Shown in pieces: positions 1-9,739 of a stretch of DNA of 64,000 bases. The stretch is from Sequoia sempervirens (taxonomy: Eukaryota; Streptophyta; Pinopsida; Cupressales; Cupressaceae), in contig VDFB02047230.1 in the NCBI GenBank assembly GCA_007258455.2, positions 153,561,797-153,625,796 of the forward strand, in the 5' to 3' direction. The position numbers were made by a program, and so were the translations under genes. Under the pieces are notes generated by a model. That model worked only from the letters and a program-made list of their open reading frames with translations, did not search any database and was not told where the DNA came from. Each line of letters starts with the position of its first letter. Positions within the stretch are counted from its first letter, which is position 1.

Positions 1-2068
1 AGCCCACAAAGATGCCCTTCTTGCCAGAAGGCTCCAGCTTGGTTCTCTTCTCCTTTGGAACATGAATATAAACAGGACATCCAAATATTCTTAAGTGACT
101 AACTTCAGGCTTCTTCCCTGTGAAGGCTTCTTCCGGAGTTATATTCTCCAAAACCTTGTGAGGACTTCTGTTCTGCACATATACAGCTGTCCTGGAGGCT
201 TCTGCCCATAAGAAAGTCTGTAAATCTTGATCATGAATCATGGCCTTTGCTGCTTCCATGATTGTCCTGTTCTTTCTTTCTGCAACACCATTCTGCTGAG
301 GATTATAGGGAACACAGAACTCCCTCTTAATCCCTGCATCTGTACAAAAGTCTAGAAAACTGCTAGAGGTGTATTCACCACCATTGTCAGATCTAAGGAC
401 CTTAATTCTTTTACCAGAAAGGTTTTCTACTAAGGCTTTAAACTCCTTAAATCTAGCTAATACTTCCTCAGACTCTTTAGACCTCAAGAAATAAATCCAA
501 GTTTTCCTAGAGTGATCATCAATAAACAGTACATAATACAAAAATCCGCTTGAAGAAGGAACAGACATAGGACCACATAAATCTGAATGGATGAGATCTA
601 AAATACTCTTAGATCTACTTTCACTACTATGAAAAGAGGCTTTTACATTCTTACCTAGAGCGCAACCCTTGCAAGTGCCTTCATGCTCCTTGTCGAACTT
701 GGGTAGACCTGTCACCATCTTTTCCATAATAGGCAAAGCACGAAAGTGTAGATGCCCCAATCTTCGATGCCAAAGATCACATAGAGAAGAAGTATCATGA
801 ACCAAGGCTTGTAGAGGACGAGTGCAAACCCTGTAGAGACTTTCATGTCTCACTCCAATAACTTGAGCATCTTTGAAACTAGAGTTCTCCATCCATACAA
901 GAACTTTGCCTTTTGAGAAGGCAATTTGATATCCTTTATCTTCTAGGGCTGAAATAGAGATGAGATTGCGCTTGATCCCCGGAACATAAAGAACATTGCT
1001 CAACTGAAGTGTGATACCTGAATCCAAATGGAGAGTAGAGGTCCCAATCCCTTTCACGGTGTAGCTAGCATCATCTCCAATGATAAGTTGTTCCAAGGAG
1101 TCTTTCTTCACCAAGCTTGATAAGTGCTCCTTGAACCCGGTGATGTGACGAGAAGCCCCACTGTCAATCAACCATGTGTTGGTATCGGTGGCAACATTGC
1201 TTGACAAGGCTGAACAAAACAAATATTCATCCTTCTGAGGAGAAACATTCTCTACATCTGCAACGGAGGCTTGATGCTTAGGTCTGTCAGGGCAATGTTT
1301 GGCAAAATGACCAAACTTGTCACACCTAAAGCATTGAATTTTAGACAAATCTCGCTTCTTCTTGGGAGGGGAAGCATCATCATTTCCTTTATCACGATTC
1401 CTCTTGAAGTGTCCCTTCTTTCCACCTTTTCCTTTCTTCTTCGAAGCTTGGGCTGCAAGAACATGAATTTCTTGATTAGAAGAACTTGGGCCAACACCTC
1501 TAGCCATCAACCTTGATTCCTCTTGGATGCAGTCAGCCCTCAAACGATCAAACTTCGGAAGTTTAGACCTTGCACTAATTCCTTGAATATAGGACTCCCA
1601 AGATAATGGCAAACCGTTGAGTGCAAGCATTGTCAAATCTTTATCTTCAACCATATGACCAATAGTGGAGAGCTGATCTCTCAAATCTGCAATCCTCATG
1701 AAGTAGGCGATCACGGTCTCTCCTTTTGACATCTTCACATGATGGAGTTGTTGCTTCAGCGCAAGAGCCCGGCTGGTGTTGTTAATTTCATACATTTCTT
1801 CCAAAGACTTGAACATCTCCCTTGCAGTCTTCATCTTAGAGATGATAGGGACAATGTGGTCTTTAACGGAGTCAACTAATAACTTCTTTGCTTTGATATC
1901 TTTCTTCCTCCATTGCAGCTTCTCTTGTTCCTCTTCAGGTTCGGGAACCTTGGTCTCCGCAAATTCAACCAAATCATTCTCCTCCAATGTAAGCATGATT
2001 CGGAATCTCCATGAGGTGTAGTTTGAAGCTCCATCGAGTCTATCCTCGATCTTGAATCCGTTCACCAT
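1..2068 (-). CDS. Ty1/copia gag-pol polyprotein, partial, open frame (element A)
   Basis: The retrotransposon polyprotein supplies capsid, protease and integrase; RT and RNase H would lie beyond the window edge. The frame runs without a stop from an ATG at 2068 to base 1, about 689 codons. In order: a copia-type gag; a CX2CX4HX4C zinc knuckle (CFRCDKFGHFAKHC, about residue 245); a protease site with intact DSGAS (about residue 300); the GAG-pre-integrase HHCC region (WHRRLGHLH ... CKGC, about 440-467); and an integrase core with D in LIHSDLCGP, D in LRSDNGGEY and E in NGVAERKN. The start is the first ATG after the primer-binding site, 93 bases downstream of it. All visible catalytic residues are present, unlike every other element here, so recent insertion is inferred. 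Whether the 3' half is intact cannot be seen. Confidence 0.93.
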   Translation of the reverse strand, partial: MVNGFKIEDRLDGASNYTSWRFRIMLTLEENDLVEFAETKVPEPEEEQEKLQWRKKDIKAKKLLVDSVKDHIVPIISKMKTAREMFKSLEEMYEINNTSRALALKQQLHHVKMSKGETVIAYFMRIADLRDQLSTIGHMVEDKDLTMLALNGLPLSWESYIQGISARSKLPKFDRLRADCIQEESRLMARGVGPSSSNQEIHVLAAQASKKKGKGGKKGHFKRNRDKGNDDASPPKKKRDLSKIQCFRCDKFGHFAKHCPDRPKHQASVADVENVSPQKDEYLFCSALSSNVATDTNTWLIDSGASRHITGFKEHLSSLVKKDSLEQLIIGDDASYTVKGIGTSTLHLDSGITLQLSNVLYVPGIKRNLISISALEDKGYQIAFSKGKVLVWMENSSFKDAQVIGVRHESLYRVCTRPLQALVHDTSSLCDLWHRRLGHLHFRALPIMEKMVTGLPKFDKEHEGTCKGCALGKNVKASFHSSESRSKSILDLIHSDLCGPMSVPSSSGFLYYVLFIDDHSRKTWIYFLRSKESEEVLARFKEFKALVENLSGKRIKVLRSDNGGEYTSSSFLDFCTDAGIKREFCVPYNPQQNGVAERKNRTIMEAAKAMIHDQDLQTFLWAEASRTAVYVQNRSPHKVLENITPEEAFTGKKPEVSHLRIFGCPVYIHVPKEKRTKLEPSGKKGIFVG

Positions 2069-2160
2069 TTTGAATGTTGTGAAGATAGATAAAAACCTTC
2101 AACAAAGAATATAATAAAGCTGTGAAAGCACAAATCTAATCACGATCTTTCTTCACACCC

Positions 2161-2172
2161 GCTCTGATACCA
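2161..2172 (-). promoter_or_regulatory. Primer-binding site of element A
   Basis: On the minus strand this reads TGGTATCAGAGC, complementary to the 3' end of plant initiator tRNA-Met, the usual minus-strand primer of copia elements. It directly abuts the LTR terminus, which fixes the LTR edge at 2173. Confidence 0.9.
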
Positions 2173-2803
2173 TGTTAAATTAGTGATCAGATAAGTGCAC
2201 AGAAAATTAATTCAAAAATCAGACACAGTAACACAGCATATACCCTGGGAAAACCCTCCTCTTGAGGGAGAAAAACCCAGCAACAAAGATCTCTCTTTTA
2301 TATATAAGTAACGGCAATAATTCTCTTTACAATGAGGCCAATACAAGGCCAATATCCAGCATCAACTCTAGATGCAATAACAGATGATACACTGCTCTTC
2401 CTTTGTAATCTGAATCTGCACTTAGAGAAATTCGTAATCTGCTCTTGAAAGAATTCGCACTTCAAATAAGGAATAATTCGAACTTGCTTGATAATCGATC
2501 TGAATTGTATATATGAAGAAGACACACTAGCGAACTCATTATATAGCCAACTATAGAATGTCTCCAAAAGTCGTGATCTTCCAATATGAAAAGTCGGCCT
2601 CAATGAAAAGACATTTCCTTTTAAGAAATCGCATCATTTAATGAAGTCGGCTGTTTGTCATTAACAAATAATAAAGATTCATTATTTAATATTTATCTTT
2701 TTATTAGCAAATCGAAATGACTCTTGAATCATGCCTTTAAGAGATCTTATAAATCAGATGCACAATTTCTGGAAGTGTCATCGAAGCTGTTTGAACATTA
2801 ACA
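2173..2803 (-). mobile_element. 5' LTR of copia element A
   Basis: The LTR lies between the primer-binding site and a terminus at 2803. It begins TG and ends in CATTAACA on the plus strand. The far end was placed by comparison with two related LTRs (12647-13249 and 16467-17040), which share a block around the CCCAGGGTATA / GGGAAAACC and GAGGGAGAAAAACCCAGCA motifs and the terminal motif. The partner 3' LTR would lie left of base 1, so the target-site duplication cannot be checked. Confidence 0.82.
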
Positions 2804-3584
2804 ACCATGCACAGTCAACAGAAAAATGAAAATGCTATAATTAAGAATGAGACATTCAGGTTGTTGATGGTGTATTGAGCTATGCTTGAACAATCTGCTC
2901 TCAGAAAATGGAATAATCATTAAAGGCAGTTTTTTGAGCGAGGAAAAAAAATTGTATTTGTGTGTGGTTTCAAATGTATCTTGAAGTACAAAGAAAAATT
3001 CCAGTGCTAAATTGCATTGACTGGTGCTATATCTGAGAATCCAGTGCACTGTTTTAGTGATGTCTTCAGGTATCAGAAAGATCAATCTTCTGCAGTCTAA
3101 TTCATGGAAAAACAGAAACAAATATTCCAATGAAACAAGCTTAGAAAGAAGGCTGCCGGTAGACATCCAAGTAGAATCATTGAGAACTCATTTCAAGCAA
3201 TAGTCAGCAGTGTCACCAGAATTAAAACTTTTAGAAGGATCCTCATTCAACTGGATAAAGGGGCTTTCTTTTAGAAAGAATGATGAAAATTGTGAAATAA
3301 GAATTAAAACGATAGGTTGTTTTCTCAAATAAATTAAGATTTTTAGGTTTTACAGTTTGGTTAGTTGACATAAACTGAATGTTGGCACCTCATCAGTATT
3401 TTCTTTTTGGTCTTCAGTCCCTTAACGGAAGTTACCTTTAACACTATTGAAAAAGAAAAAGGAAAAACAACAATTAATTACAATATCTAGAGAAGAACAA
3501 ATTGGTGCTGTACTGAATGCAATAAATATAATAACAGGCATGGATTCCCACTGCTAATGGGGTATCTACTATCCACAGGGAAAT
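2804..3584. other. Non-coding stretch, nothing recognised
   Basis: AT-rich sequence outside the LTR of element A. Short open frames occur but none resembles a known protein. No repeat structure was noticed. Confidence 0.5.
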
Positions 3585-3960
3585 GAGACGGATCAAATGG
3601 ACACCTCTGTTAATAAACATTATTAAGCTAAACTTTTGTGGGAACTCCATGAGAAGCCTTGGCAAGGCAGGAGCATGTGGTTTGATAAGAAATAGCAAGG
3701 GGAAAGCCATCTATTGCTATGCACTCTAGATCCTAGAAGGGATCAATAATGAAGCCAAAGCATTAGGACTGGTAGCCAGCTTTAGATTTTCCTAGAACAA
3801 GGAGTTTAATACATTGGAGGGAGAAGGATACACATTCTCAATAATTAGGACCATTTTCTCTCTTCAGAGAAATCTCCTTAAAACACCATTATTGAAAGGC
3901 CAGCAATCTACTAGATTTACTCGCAAACAATGTAGTTGATTGTGTAGATGGGAATTTTAC
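3585..3960 (+). pseudogene. RNase H-like domain fossil of a non-LTR retrotransposon
   Basis: Read in one frame from about 3586, the sequence gives the plant RVT_3-type RNase H pattern: KLNFCGNS, then GKAGACGLIRNSKGKA, then NNEAKALGLVASFRF, then a segment around IIRTIFSLQRN. In this family the first block is normally FDG and carries a catalytic Asp; here it is FCG. Two in-frame TAG codons follow, after CYAL and after FRFS. The order and spacing of blocks match the family, so the identity is fairly safe, but the domain is inactive. No reverse transcriptase was recognised upstream, so it is an isolated remnant. A cellular RVT_3 protein is a less likely source. Confidence 0.7.
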
Positions 3961-4122
3961 TCTCAAAGTTGCTAATTGAAATTGTTATTTGGCATGATTG
4001 GCTAGCTTAGTCACAAGGACCTCGTGGGAACTAGCCACCTTGGTCACCACCATGAGGCCTAGGAACAAGAACATAATGATCGATTCCTGTGAGCCCCTCA
4101 TACCTATGTCAGGAAATTATTA

Positions 4123-4268
4123 GTGGATAAGGTTTCTTCCATAAATGGGAACAGTATTCTACTGTTGTCTCTCATCTTCTAGAGAGACATCTGAAGTGGA
4201 TAAGGTTTCTTCCATAAATGGGAACAGTATTCTACTGTTGTCTCTCATCTTCTAGAGAGACATCTGAA
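4123..4268. repeat. Tandem duplication, 73-bp unit, two copies
   Basis: The unit starting GTGGATAAGGTTTCTTCC occurs at 4123-4195 and again at 4196-4268 with no difference seen. Inside each unit, TCTCTC and GAGAGA form a small inverted pair. Identical copies imply a recent slippage or unequal-exchange event. Confidence 0.9.
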
Positions 4269-4890
4269 GGTAATTCAGATGCTCACACAATGATGATAAT
4301 GCAAGCCATTTGAAACATTCTTTGCCTGGATGGAGTTGTTGCCACTGCACAGTTAAACCAGCAAGTTGGACCTTTGAAAGTTTCAGCGACAAGCCAGCAC
4401 TACACATGCACACTTTTTATGGGTCAGTCATTTCTGCTGATAAGTAAAGATGGGTGAGGAGAATCGGATCTATAATTTGTGCAGGGAGAGTTCATTGCAA
4501 TGAGCTTGTTAGTGGAGGGCATTCCTGTAAAATTGTTCTTGTAAATTAATTTCTCTTGCCTATATCATTTTTCTGAAAATGTGTGTTAGACACTTTTGTT
4601 TCTCATCTTTCTTATGGTTGAATACAAACACCAGCATGCTAATGCTTTAATTATGAAGAGGCCTTCATTCTTGTAGTACTGTATCCATGCTCATATTTTA
4701 TGAAAAGAAACATAATTAGCCATATGTTTAAACTGATCTTTCACACACAAGAAAGAGTGATGTAAGGTGAGCCAAAGGAATCCCTAATACAAAAAAATTC
4801 TTTACTACTGCCCTTACTGCCATCTATGAAATTGATTCTTTTTTATTCTTAGACATATTCAATGCAGCTAAAATATGGTTTGAGATTACC
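4269..4890. other. Non-coding stretch, nothing recognised
   Basis: No coding pattern, LTR terminus or repeat was recognised. Confidence 0.5.
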
Positions 4891-5007
4891 TTTTGCCCAG
4901 TATTAGGCGTGGTCTCATCCATCAAAGAAAATAACGTGGTCTCATCCATCAAAGAAAATATCTTTATTTTCTTTGATGGATGAGACCACACCTAATACTG
5001 GGCAAAA
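4891..5007. repeat. Foldback (inverted repeat) with an internal duplicated arm segment
   Basis: The left arm (4891-4932) starts TTTTGCCCAGTATTAGGCGT. The right arm (about 4964-5007) is its near-perfect reverse complement, ending CACCTAATACTGGGCAAAA. The inner 28 bp of the left arm is repeated directly at about 4933-4960, so two left-arm copies can pair with one right arm. This looks like a small palindromic element or a template-switch product. No flanking target duplication was identified. Confidence 0.85.
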
Positions 5008-6288
5008 TAATATATTTTCAATTTCTTGGGATATTATGAGGAAAATATCTGGAACCCAAAGAACACAGGAAAATTAAAAAAAAAGAGAAATATCTGATCT
5101 TTTTTACATTTAAATCATTCTAATTGCATAGAGAGTGAGATAGTTAAAGTAAATAGGAGTCGACACCATGAATATTGAATTGTTTGGAAATTCCTCATTA
5201 TTTTTGAAATTGCTGATTGCAGTGCATAGTGCATTACTACATACTTCAATGTCAAAGTTCAAACCGTCAAAATCAATCACACACTAAACACTACAAATGT
5301 CAAGCTACAATGTAACACAAAGCAGAGCCAATGGTGCTAGCTGCTAATTGAAGTGATTTAGATTTTCAAGATTTTTTATATGAACAAGATAAATAGATTA
5401 GTTTGTTGTATAGTGGCTGTATGTGATGATATGCAATATAAACCGGGTTTCCTACAATCACTTAGTTCGGTCATGCTTTGAGTTATACCACTATTCAATG
5501 TTGTAGAATGTAGATCATTAGATAGGAGAAATAGCAAGGAACCATTTTTCTGATGAAGATCAAACACACCACCATCTCAACATCCTAAACCATTATTTAT
5601 AACAGAGATCTGGTTTCTATGGTGCTTAGAACATTCTATATTAACACAATCATAAGACCTTTCCCAAGAGATGTGCAGGGGTACTGACATAGCTCACAGA
5701 TTCTTACTTCCACTGAGTAAATCAAAATATGCACTAAAATGTTTAAGGGAATCAAAGGAACTATGGCCATATGTCCTCACCAACAGAGATATCTTTCTAC
5801 TTCAAATCTTGAATTCTAACAAAAAGCAGAGGTGTCCTTGATATCACCATAAGATAAGATGCAAAGTTTGTAAAGAACATGTTGTGTAAAATCCCTTCCC
5901 AATTCTTTTCACTTTTTTGTTTTCGAACAGTTTGCAAGGTTGTACAGTTTGTAGGTTGATATTCAAGTTCATTTGCAAATATATGTGTTGACAAGATTTA
6001 TCTGATAGTCCCTTGCATTCATACAGTTACAAAACTGAATTGTAACAATTGAATGACATTTTAATTCATGTTATTAAAATCAGATTACAGACTTGATTGA
6101 ATATTGCTTTTAAACTCAGAAATATAAGAGAGTAGATCTTTATTTTCTGACCTCACAGATCGTCCACATTGCTGGAAATACAACAATACTCTGCACAGAA
6201 GGCAGGTAATGAACCAGCTAGCTGTGGTCTTCCCACATCCAGCTCCAAATCATCATAGCAGTTGGTGAAACAATTCAGACACTCACGC
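5008..6288. other. Non-coding stretch, nothing recognised
   Basis: AT-rich sequence with only short open frames on either strand and no recognisable domain or repeat. Confidence 0.5.
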
Positions 6289-6960
6289 TTTGGGCAGGAA
6301 ACACCACCAATCTGTCCCTTTTATCACTGCGATCCAAAATGAGGGAGAAATCAGCAGAAACATCCTTTTTAAAGGGTGCGACCTGGCTGTAGAAGCTCAC
6401 GCCTGATAATTTTGGCTAGTAGAGTCCCACAACACTTCCTTATTCCCCATGTCTTCAGGCATAATATCATGTCGACCAGCAAGTTGAACTTTCATTCAAT
6501 CCAATATTAATTAATTTATTGTTGTTCAGACTCTTCAATGCCTTCTTAAACCCATGATTTGCTAATTAAAGTCCATGCCTAGCTATTAATGGTTTCTTCT
6601 GGAAGAATTGACCCCATTTAGGAACCCATTTTGCTTAAAACAAGACAGGTTAATTGGAATAATGTCTCATGCCCGTTTTCTGAAATGCGCAAACCTGTCC
6701 ACAAAAGTGCTGGAAAACCCTGTGCCTGGGCACACATATTCCCATGCCCAGCCACACTTTCATAAACCTTCATAAACATTGCCTTCCATTCATAGTAAAC
6801 CATCCATCATGAGATTGGATTATACCATTGCGACTTAGATTCTGAAATATGTCTTTGCAAAAAGACTTCACAAATTTCGAAGTGCCTCCAATAATCTGTT
6901 GAAGCTCTATGCAAATTTTGAAATTAATTCGCCTGTAAATGAATTGGGTTTTCTTCCAAT
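6289..6960 (-). pseudogene. Unidentified decayed coding-like tract
   Basis: On the minus strand several stretches read like protein broken by single stops and frame changes. Examples are SFNRLLEALRNL, CGWAWEYVCPG, a short open frame starting MKVQLAGRHDIMPED, and a run containing VSFYSQVAPFKKDVSADF then DRLVVFPAQS. The last run stops at a good donor-like GTGAGT at about 6284-6289, as an exon would. I do not recognise the family. It could be a relic of a host gene or of an unknown element, or chance open frames. Confidence 0.3.
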
Positions 6961-7205
6961 CCCTCAACCCAAGGGTTTTTGTCCGAGTCTCCTGAAAAGC
7001 AAAGCTCTTCCAAAAATGCTTCTGATATTAATTCCCTTTTCCACTTGCCTTTTATACTTCACCACTTATGAAATGTTTTGACATAGTAAAGTCACTTTAT
7101 TTAATATTTGAGCACATTTATTTAATAAAGTCACTTTAGCATTAATTAATTAATTACATATAAATGTCCACGATATTATTTTAGGACAGTTTAATATTTA
7201 ATTAA

Positions 7206-7870
7206 TTAAAATAACTTAGTGGTGACTATTTGGAAGTCGGGGACATTACATGTTGGCACAACACATGTCATAGAGGAATACAATATAGCTCTTGATGTTG
7301 AAGCTCCAACATTCTGCTCACACCTAATTTGACTCAGGTTCTCTTCCTCAATTACCTTGGCCATCCTAAAGATATCAAAATCATTCAGCATTTGAGAAAC
7401 CTTGAAATCCTATTTGTTTCATTGCAGAAAAAATAAAACCAGAATAAAGTCAAAATTGGATAAAAATATCATTTTCTTTTGGGAAAATTTCAATCAAAAT
7501 AGCGGTCAACAATTTTTTTGAAGATATTGTAATTTTTTCATGAAAATGTGGTCTGCAGACTGAGATTTGATATTTTCTGAGATATTGCAATATTTCACAA
7601 TATCTGCTTCTCTGTTCTCATCAACATGATATGGAGATAGATCACCATCTTCCAAGAGTGTGGTGCACTTATAAACTTTGCAACTTGAAAACATAATGAA
7701 ATAAATGTTTCATCTTGGGATGCTCTCAAGTATGAGATCCAAGACAGATTCCGAAGCTTGTTTAGGGTCCAATGCTTTATGGACGATTTCCTTACAGTGT
7801 AATGACAACAACAGCCTTGTATCATTCATTCACAAATAAGCCTGGATCTTTTACCTTAAGAAATTTTGAT
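7206..7870 (-). pseudogene. Unidentified decayed coding-like tract
   Basis: The minus strand from about 7860 reads open through CKEIVHKALDPKQASESV and LDLILESIPR, meets a TGA, and continues in the same frame through FSSCKVYKCTTLLEDGDLSP and KYCNISENIKSQSADH. A further open stretch at 7206-7391 contains FRMAKVIEEENLSQIRCEQN. Amino-acid composition is protein-like and the single-stop interruption suggests decay. The family is not recognised. It may belong with the tract at 6289-6960, on the same strand. Confidence 0.3.
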
Positions 7871-8308
7871 TAGCTTTATATTTTCATACAACTTAGTAAG
7901 TGGTGTGCAAGTATGAAACAAACTTTAAAGCGATTCTAGTTTACAAAGATTGTTTCAGACAACTGAGGTCTAAAATATATTGACTGGTATTAATAATTAA
8001 TGCCAATTTTTGATATCAATTATGAAAGGTGTTTATTGAAGAAATCTATTACACATATAGGCTTCCAGGTGCGACCCATCAGATAGGAAAATATTCTATG
8101 GTTTTATATTGCCACATGCCTCAAAAATTTATAAGGATGAAACTATATTGCTACAGTTTATGAAAGTATTGGGACATTTGCAGCTACTTGTGAACGTTAA
8201 GTTTATCCTTGTCTTGTAAGCTATACCTACAATTGAATGGAATCAAAATTCCTACCCATTGGAAACATTTATAAAAATCAAAGCTGTTTGGCTTTTAGAG
8301 CAGCTCAA
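7871..8308. other. Non-coding stretch with a TATA-like site
   Basis: Nothing coding was recognised. A TTTATAAAAAT motif at about 8268-8278 lies roughly 35 bases upstream of the ATG at 8309 and could be a relic core promoter. Confidence 0.35.
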
Positions 8309-8437
8309 ATGGCGAGTCCAAAATTACTGGGACACATGGCTTTCTTTTCATGTTTTCCTAGCTTGATCCTCTTCACTTCACACATTGTGGACTACACAGC
8401 AAACTTACCGCCCACCCACTACACCACATCAACATAG
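8309..8437 (+). pseudogene. Possible N-terminal fragment of a secreted protein
   Basis: A 42-residue open frame starts at the ATG at 8309, reading MASPKLLGHMAFFSCFPSLI then LFTS. It has a short polar start, a hydrophobic core and a small-residue exit, which is the form of a plant secretory signal peptide. A short segment with PPT and many Thr/Tyr follows, then a stop. The style resembles signal peptides of plant proline-rich or lipid-transfer-type proteins, but no cysteine pattern follows, so the mature part is missing or diverged. A TATA-like motif lies just upstream. Chance hydrophobicity in AT-rich DNA is the alternative. Confidence 0.3.
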
Positions 8438-9739
8438 TCCAATAGCTCCCTAAGTGATAAAAGCATAACCACCATTCCAAGGAAAAATTGTACATCACTT
8501 GTCTCCCATGTGGATTCATATTCCTAACACAAAACATGCAACAATGATATACAAAGGCCTCTCCCACTATAAGTATCTTCTATTAAATCCCAAAAACAAT
8601 TCATCCACAAATGCTAAACAACTGATTCTGCACCTGTTCTATCACCAAATAATGGTGTATAAAGTCTATCTTTAAGTGGTGCAATCCTGATAAGACGATG
8701 TCTTCCTCGTGAATATCAACTGCATTATTTGACTATATGGTGTCCAAGGATCTTCTTTAGGCTGATTTATTTCATAGATTGCTCATTAAACCCTACAAAT
8801 ATTTTAGGCACTGTTACAACACAATGTCAGTTAAAGAAAACAAGGACTTTGAGCAGTGTTTAGCACTTTGTGTTTGTGTCAACTCCAAAGAGGATGATGT
8901 GCTCATATATACAGTCCACCTGTGGCTCAGTTGAGCCTATGGTAAGAACCCCTATCAAAACTATCAATAAAGAAATTTCTGCTGAGAATATCATTGAGAT
9001 TAATGTTTTCCTCTTGATTATTTTGGTCTTTCAGCCCATCATTGAGGCATTACTCTTTGTTCTAGCATGGCTGGGGCTTCCCAACATCCCAACTCTCACT
9101 CTGGTGGTTGAGGCTCTATATCATCCTAGCGTGGGGGGCTCTCTCACACATCTGTTTCACGGTGCTCAGCAGCAGGCTCTCATTACCATCTTTTTCCCCA
9201 CAATCTGTAGTTCTTTGGCCTTGAATGTTGGTGGGTGGGAAGGGGGTGGCGGGGTCTATGTGACATTGGCTACCTCCTAGGGTTGGCCACCTAGCCCACT
9301 TGGCTCTACGTTCTTCTCGGTGAGCATTATTAGACTATGCATTGGTACTTCCATTATGATTGGTGATATTGTCATTGGCTCATCCAATACATCTTAGAGC
9401 ACAAACACTTGAGGTTTTTGGTTACTCATTTGGATGTTGGAAAACTCAGTTCGGGAAAAACTCAGCAACTTAAAAACTTGCTTAAACTTCACTAAACACG
9501 CTTTTTTTTTTGCAAAATTAAAAGATAAGATGCATCCAATGAGTCAATAATTGAGTACATAGAAGAAACAAGCTGCATTTGATTGATTTGAAAGAAAATT
9601 CGATACAAAATGGCATCCTCATGTGGAATGCTCAATGTGCTGATATGATAGTTTGAAACAAAATGAAAATAGCAAATTGTTTTTGTAAAATTGAAAGTAA
9701 ATACTACATTAACATTATTATATTTCAGTTTTTACAAAT
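8438..9739. other. Non-coding stretch downstream of the hAT pseudogene
   Basis: A 136-codon plus-strand open frame (8870-9280) has no recognisable domain. Around 9443-9474 AACTCAG recurs in a short direct repeat. The 3' terminus of the hAT element probably lies in this stretch but I could not place it. Confidence 0.4.

Noticed and set aside
8870..9280. 136-codon plus-strand open frame
   Set aside because: No recognisable motif or family, and a hydrophobic, Gly-rich translation that fits chance in this local composition.
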